Assembly: GCF_011758765.1 (NCBI RefSeq)
Contig: NZ_JAANOU010000001.1
Location: 2,170,001 to 2,234,000, forward strand
Direction: 5' to 3'
Origin: Amycolatopsis viridis
GTDB lineage: Bacteria > Actinomycetota > Actinomycetes > Mycobacteriales > Pseudonocardiaceae
DNA: 64,000 nt
The first letter of the stretch is position 1. The number at the start of each line of letters is the position of its first letter. The translations under genes and the position numbers were made by a program. Below the pieces are notes generated by a model that saw nothing but the letters and a program-made list of their open reading frames with translations, was not told the DNA's origin and ran no database searches. This document shows, in pieces, positions 61,124-64,000 of the stretch.

Positions 61124-62353
61124 TTACCGGCCCGTGGTGAACCGCACCGGCAGCTCGAGCAGACCGCGGAACGGGGAGGCCGGCGGCAGCCGGCGCAGCT
61201 CGTCCACCGGGACCGCCAGCCGGAGCCCGGGCAAGCGGTCGATCAGCGCGCCGATGCCGATCAGCGCCTCCATCCTGGCCAGCGAGACGCCGAGGCAATG
61301 GTGCACGCCGTAGCCGAAACCCAGGTGCGGGCCCGTCCGGCGCACGTCCAGCCGGTCCGGATCGTCGAACCGCCGCGGGTCGTGGTTCGCCGCGTTCAGC
61401 ACCACACCGACGATCGACCCGCGCGGGATCCGCATGCCGTCGTACTCGACGTCCTCGGTGGCCACCCGGGGACTGGCCACCGGGAGCGGGCCGTCGTAGC
61501 GGAGCAGCTCCTCGACGGCGTTCGGCAGCAGCTCCGGCCGCTCACGCAGCAGGTCCAGCTGCCCGGGATGGCACAGCAGCGCCAGCACGGCGTTGCCGAG
61601 GAAGTCCGCGGTGGTCTGGTGCCCGGCGAACAGCAGCAGGAACGTCGTCGACACCAGCTCCCGTTCGGACAGCCTGCCGTCCTGGTCGCACGCGTCGATG
61701 AGGGCGCTGATCAGATCGTCGCCCGGCTCGGTCCGCTTGCGCTGCACCAGATCCGCCAGGTAGTCGTGCAGTTGCAGCTGGGCCTGCTGCACCGCGGCCC
61801 GCTCCTCCTCGGGACTGCGCTTGATGGACCCGGACGTGCGGATCACCTGCGTCCAGCCGATGAACCGGTCGTGGTCGATCTCCGGGACGCCGAGCAGCTC
61901 GCAGATCACCACCATCGGCAGCGGGATGGCGAACTCCCGCATCAGGTCGCACTCGCCGGACGGGACGATCTTGTCCAGCAGCCCGTCGACCACCTCCGCG
62001 ATCCGCGGCCGCAGCGCCTCGATCCGGCGCGGCGCGAACGCCTGGGACACCAGGTGCCGCAACCGGGTGTGTTCCGGCGGGTCCGAGTTGAGCATGTTCT
62101 TGTTCAGCTCCGCCGAGTTCGGCCCGAAGATCCGCAGGTAGTGCTCGCCCGGGCCGTAGAGGTCCTTGGACAGCCGCGGATCGGTCAGCGCGTCCCTGGC
62201 GTCGTCGAACCTGGTGATCAGGTACGAGTCGAACCGGGGCGAGCTGACCGGGCACACCGGGGCCTGTTCCCGCAGCCGCGCCCAGACCGGGTAGGGGTCG
62301 GCGGCGAACGACTCCGTGTACAGCTCGGACGCCGGGACGGTGTGCTCGGTCAT
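61124..62353 (-). CDS. Cytochrome P450
   Basis: A 409-residue class I bacterial P450. The I-helix oxygen-binding motif is LLFAGHQTTADFLG, the K-helix ExxR is in AVEELLRYDG, and the heme loop is LGFGYGVHHCLGVSLARME with the Cys ligand. It is translationally coupled (ATGA) behind a small monooxygenase and an FAD hydroxylase, so it is probably a tailoring hydroxylase or coupling enzyme of an aromatic polyketide pathway. The ATG at 62353 is clear. Confidence 0.95.
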   Translation of the reverse strand: MTEHTVPASELYTESFAADPYPVWARLREQAPVCPVSSPRFDSYLITRFDDARDALTDPRLSKDLYGPGEHYLRIFGPNSAELNKNMLNSDPPEHTRLRHLVSQAFAPRRIEALRPRIAEVVDGLLDKIVPSGECDLMREFAIPLPMVVICELLGVPEIDHDRFIGWTQVIRTSGSIKRSPEEERAAVQQAQLQLHDYLADLVQRKRTEPGDDLISALIDACDQDGRLSERELVSTTFLLLFAGHQTTADFLGNAVLALLCHPGQLDLLRERPELLPNAVEELLRYDGPLPVASPRVATEDVEYDGMRIPRGSIVGVVLNAANHDPRRFDDPDRLDVRRTGPHLGFGYGVHHCLGVSLARMEALIGIGALIDRLPGLRLAVPVDELRRLPPASPFRGLLELPVRFTTGR

Positions 62354-62718
62354 CGCGCCTCCTCGCTTCGCAGGCTGTACAGGACCTGGTAGGTCTGCCG
62401 CCGGGCGGACTCCCGCAGCTCGCGGACCACCCGCATCATGCGGTCCCGGTGCTCGCTGCGGCCAAACGCATCCAGCAGCTCCCGGTCGGCCCAGTCGCTG
62501 ATGATCAGGTAGCTGCGCGGGTCGTCGGTGTCGCGCACCAGGTCCTGCCGCAGGCACCCGTCCAGCCGGCCGATCTCCTCGGCAGCGCTGAGCCAGGCCG
62601 CTTCGAACTGCTGCTCGCACCCGGCCCGGGCCCGCATGGCGAGCACCGTGCGCACCGTGCCCGCTGCGCCTGCCGTGCGCACCGTGGCCCCCGGGCCCGC
62701 CGCGTCCGCCGCGGTCAC
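62350..62718 (-). CDS. Antibiotic biosynthesis monooxygenase-like protein
   Basis: A 122-residue ferredoxin-like-fold protein of the ABM family: VRTVLAMRARAGCEQQFEAA, LRQDLVRDTDDPRSYLIISDW, and the Ser/His stretch FGRSEHRDRM. Such small cofactor-less enzymes oxidise anthrones or help cyclise polyketides. A Thr/Ala-rich N-terminal extension of about 20 residues is unusual. Coupled by 4-nt overlaps to the genes on both sides. Confidence 0.85.
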   Translation of the reverse strand: MTAADAAGPGATVRTAGAAGTVRTVLAMRARAGCEQQFEAAWLSAAEEIGRLDGCLRQDLVRDTDDPRSYLIISDWADRELLDAFGRSEHRDRMMRVVRELRESARRQTYQVLYSLRSEEAR

Positions 62719-64000
62719 CGGGTGCTCCCGAAGACCCCGCGCAGGTGCGCGGCCAGCGCGTCACCGTCCGCGGGACGGCTGCGGAACCCCACGTGGCCGT
62801 CCGGGCGCACCAGGTACAGCGCGGTCCCGGCGACGGCGTACGTCCCGCGGAACTCCTCGCGCTGATCGCGCAGCACCGGCGGGTCCAGCATCACCGGTGC
62901 CGGTGCGGTCGGGCTGAGCAGCAGGTACACGTCGAGTTCGCCGCAGGATCGCGCACGCGCGTCGGCGCACAGCTTCTCCGCGACGAGCACGTCGGCCTCG
63001 GCCGCCGAATCGTCTGCGTAGATCAGCAGCGTGTGCCGCGTGCCGCGCGTCAGGTCGTGCAGCCGCAGCGGGTGACCGACGCCGCGGCGCCGGAGCCCGC
63101 CCACGTCCGGGGCCCGCTCGCCCGGTCCCGGTCCGCCGTCGAACCCGCCCGACTCGCCGACCCACTGACTGTCCGCATAGGACACCAGCATCGACATCTC
63201 CTGCAGGAACTGGCGTTTCAGGTCCTCGCGGTCCAGTTCGTCGGTGCCCGCCAGCCGCACCGCGCGCCCGACGACCTCCTCGCCCTGCGGCCGCCGCTCC
63301 GCCTCGTAGGAATCCAGCAGTCCCGGCGCGGCAACGCCTTTCACCGCCAGGGCGATCTTCCAGGCCAGGTTGTAGGCGTCCTGGATCCCGGTGTTCATGC
63401 CCTGCCCGCCGGCCGGCGGGTGCAGGTGCGCCGCGTCACCGGCCACGAACACCCGGCCCTCCCGGTACCGGTCCACGATCCCGTGGCTGATCCGGAACAC
63501 CGACGACCAGCGCAGGTTCGACACCCGGGACCCGGCCGGGGCGAGCTGGTCGAACGCCGCCTGCACATCGGCCAGCGCCGGCTCGGCCAGCTCGGCGGAG
63601 AACCCCGGCGGGGCGTCCTGCCCGCCGGTCTGCGCGAAGAACCGCGGCGGCGCCACCGTCGCGACCCGGTAGCGGGACTCGCCGCGCAACGGGACGCAGA
63701 CGAGCATGTTGTCCATCTTCCCGTCGGTCTGGTGCAGGAACCGGAGCAGGTGCCCGTCCGGCATGTCCCAGGCCACGTCCACGTCGGCCAGCATGAACAG
63801 CTGCGGGAACCGGCCGAGCCCACCGGTGAAGGTCAGGCCGAGCCGCTCCCGCACCGTGGAGTGCGCGCCGTCGCAGCCCACCAGGTACCGGGCGTGCACC
63901 GTTTCGGTGCCGCCGTCCACCGCGAGCGTGGCCACCACGCCGTCGGCGTCCTGGGTGAAGCCGGTCAGCTCCGCGCCGCGCCGGGGGTGGACGCCGAGTG
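62715..64000 (-). CDS. FAD-dependent aromatic polyketide hydroxylase (5' partial)
   Basis: About 428 residues are visible, and the frame stays open past the right edge, so the N-terminal FAD GxGxxG motif lies outside. Present are the DG motif VGCDGAHSTVRERLGL, the second FAD motif VFVAGDAAHLHPPAGGQGMN, NTGIQDAYNLAWKIA, and a C-terminal thioredoxin-like domain. This matches PgaE/RdmE/MtmOII-type hydroxylases of angucyclines and anthracyclines. With the ABM protein and P450 it marks the edge of a type II polyketide cluster. Confidence 0.9.
   Translation of the reverse strand, partial: LGVHPRRGAELTGFTQDADGVVATLAVDGGTETVHARYLVGCDGAHSTVRERLGLTFTGGLGRFPQLFMLADVDVAWDMPDGHLLRFLHQTDGKMDNMLVCVPLRGESRYRVATVAPPRFFAQTGGQDAPPGFSAELAEPALADVQAAFDQLAPAGSRVSNLRWSSVFRISHGIVDRYREGRVFVAGDAAHLHPPAGGQGMNTGIQDAYNLAWKIALAVKGVAAPGLLDSYEAERRPQGEEVVGRAVRLAGTDELDREDLKRQFLQEMSMLVSYADSQWVGESGGFDGGPGPGERAPDVGGLRRRGVGHPLRLHDLTRGTRHTLLIYADDSAAEADVLVAEKLCADARARSCGELDVYLLLSPTAPAPVMLDPPVLRDQREEFRGTYAVAGTALYLVRPDGHVGFRSRPADGDALAAHLRGVFGSTR

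Overview
The window looks like the chromosome of a high-GC actinomycete of the family Pseudonocardiaceae, most likely close to Amycolatopsis. The basis is very high GC, many GTG starts, pervasive 4-nt start/stop overlaps, coproporphyrin-type heme genes (hemE-cgoX-chdC), an IdeR/DmdR-type iron box, several F420/FMN luciferase-like oxidoreductases, PimE-like GT87 membrane glycosyltransferases and aromatic-polyketide tailoring genes at the right edge. The genus is inferred from gene content, not from a marker gene.

Layout. 0-8 kb: a partial LysR regulator, a two-component system, an aldo/keto reductase, a MarR regulator with three matching palindromes around it and a luciferase-like oxidoreductase, a rearranged alpha/beta-hydrolase pseudogene, then an amidase divergent from a LacI regulator with LacI-type operators between them. 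8-18 kb: a fadA-fadB beta-oxidation operon behind a double operator, ribonuclease D, a LuxR-type response regulator, a DUF3000 protein, and hemE-cgoX-chdC. 18-20.3 kb: a tightly coupled three-gene operon (TIGR04222 membrane protein with a Cys/Gly/Ser tail, a DUF692 putative multinuclear iron oxidase, a 109-residue partner) that looks like an uncharacterised peptide-modification system. 20-33.7 kb: msrB, a Ser/Thr kinase with no standard start codon, a TVP38-like membrane protein, a GT87 enzyme, a lipoprotein hydrolase relative, DNA ligase LigC, a RibD-C reductase, zapE, a PAP2 phosphatase, DUF2252 and rocD.

33.7-47.7 kb: toxin-antitoxin remnants, a VOC-ArsR-SRPBCC-YciI operon with a nested palindrome, an S9 peptidase, an F420 oxidoreductase, then an iron-boxed siderophore operon: DesA-like lysine decarboxylase, DesB-like N-hydroxylase, DesD-like NIS synthetase and, where desC would be expected, an intact glutamine-synthetase-like ligase. 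After it come another GT87 enzyme, a GlxA-type AraC regulator and a frameshifted DJ-1/PfpI gene. 47.7-54.6 kb is an accessory scar: tRNA-Pro(GGG) whose 3' half overlaps the end of a decayed tyrosine integrase, a membrane-anchored SepF-like protein with a DUF4231 protein, a broken NUDIX gene, fused remnants of allantoinase and allantoicase, an isochorismatase-like hydrolase and an orphan protein. 54.6-64 kb: a type II haloacid dehalogenase, an acyl-CoA thioesterase-like protein, a CaiB-type CoA transferase, a PucR regulator divergent from an MFS carrier, and the edge of an aromatic polyketide tailoring cluster (P450, small monooxygenase, FAD hydroxylase) that continues beyond the window.

The two systems most worth following are the siderophore operon with a glutamine-synthetase-like fourth enzyme (38.85-44.66 kb) and the TIGR04222/DUF692/partner operon (18.16-20.26 kb). 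No CRISPR array, rRNA, intact prophage or intact insertion sequence was seen.
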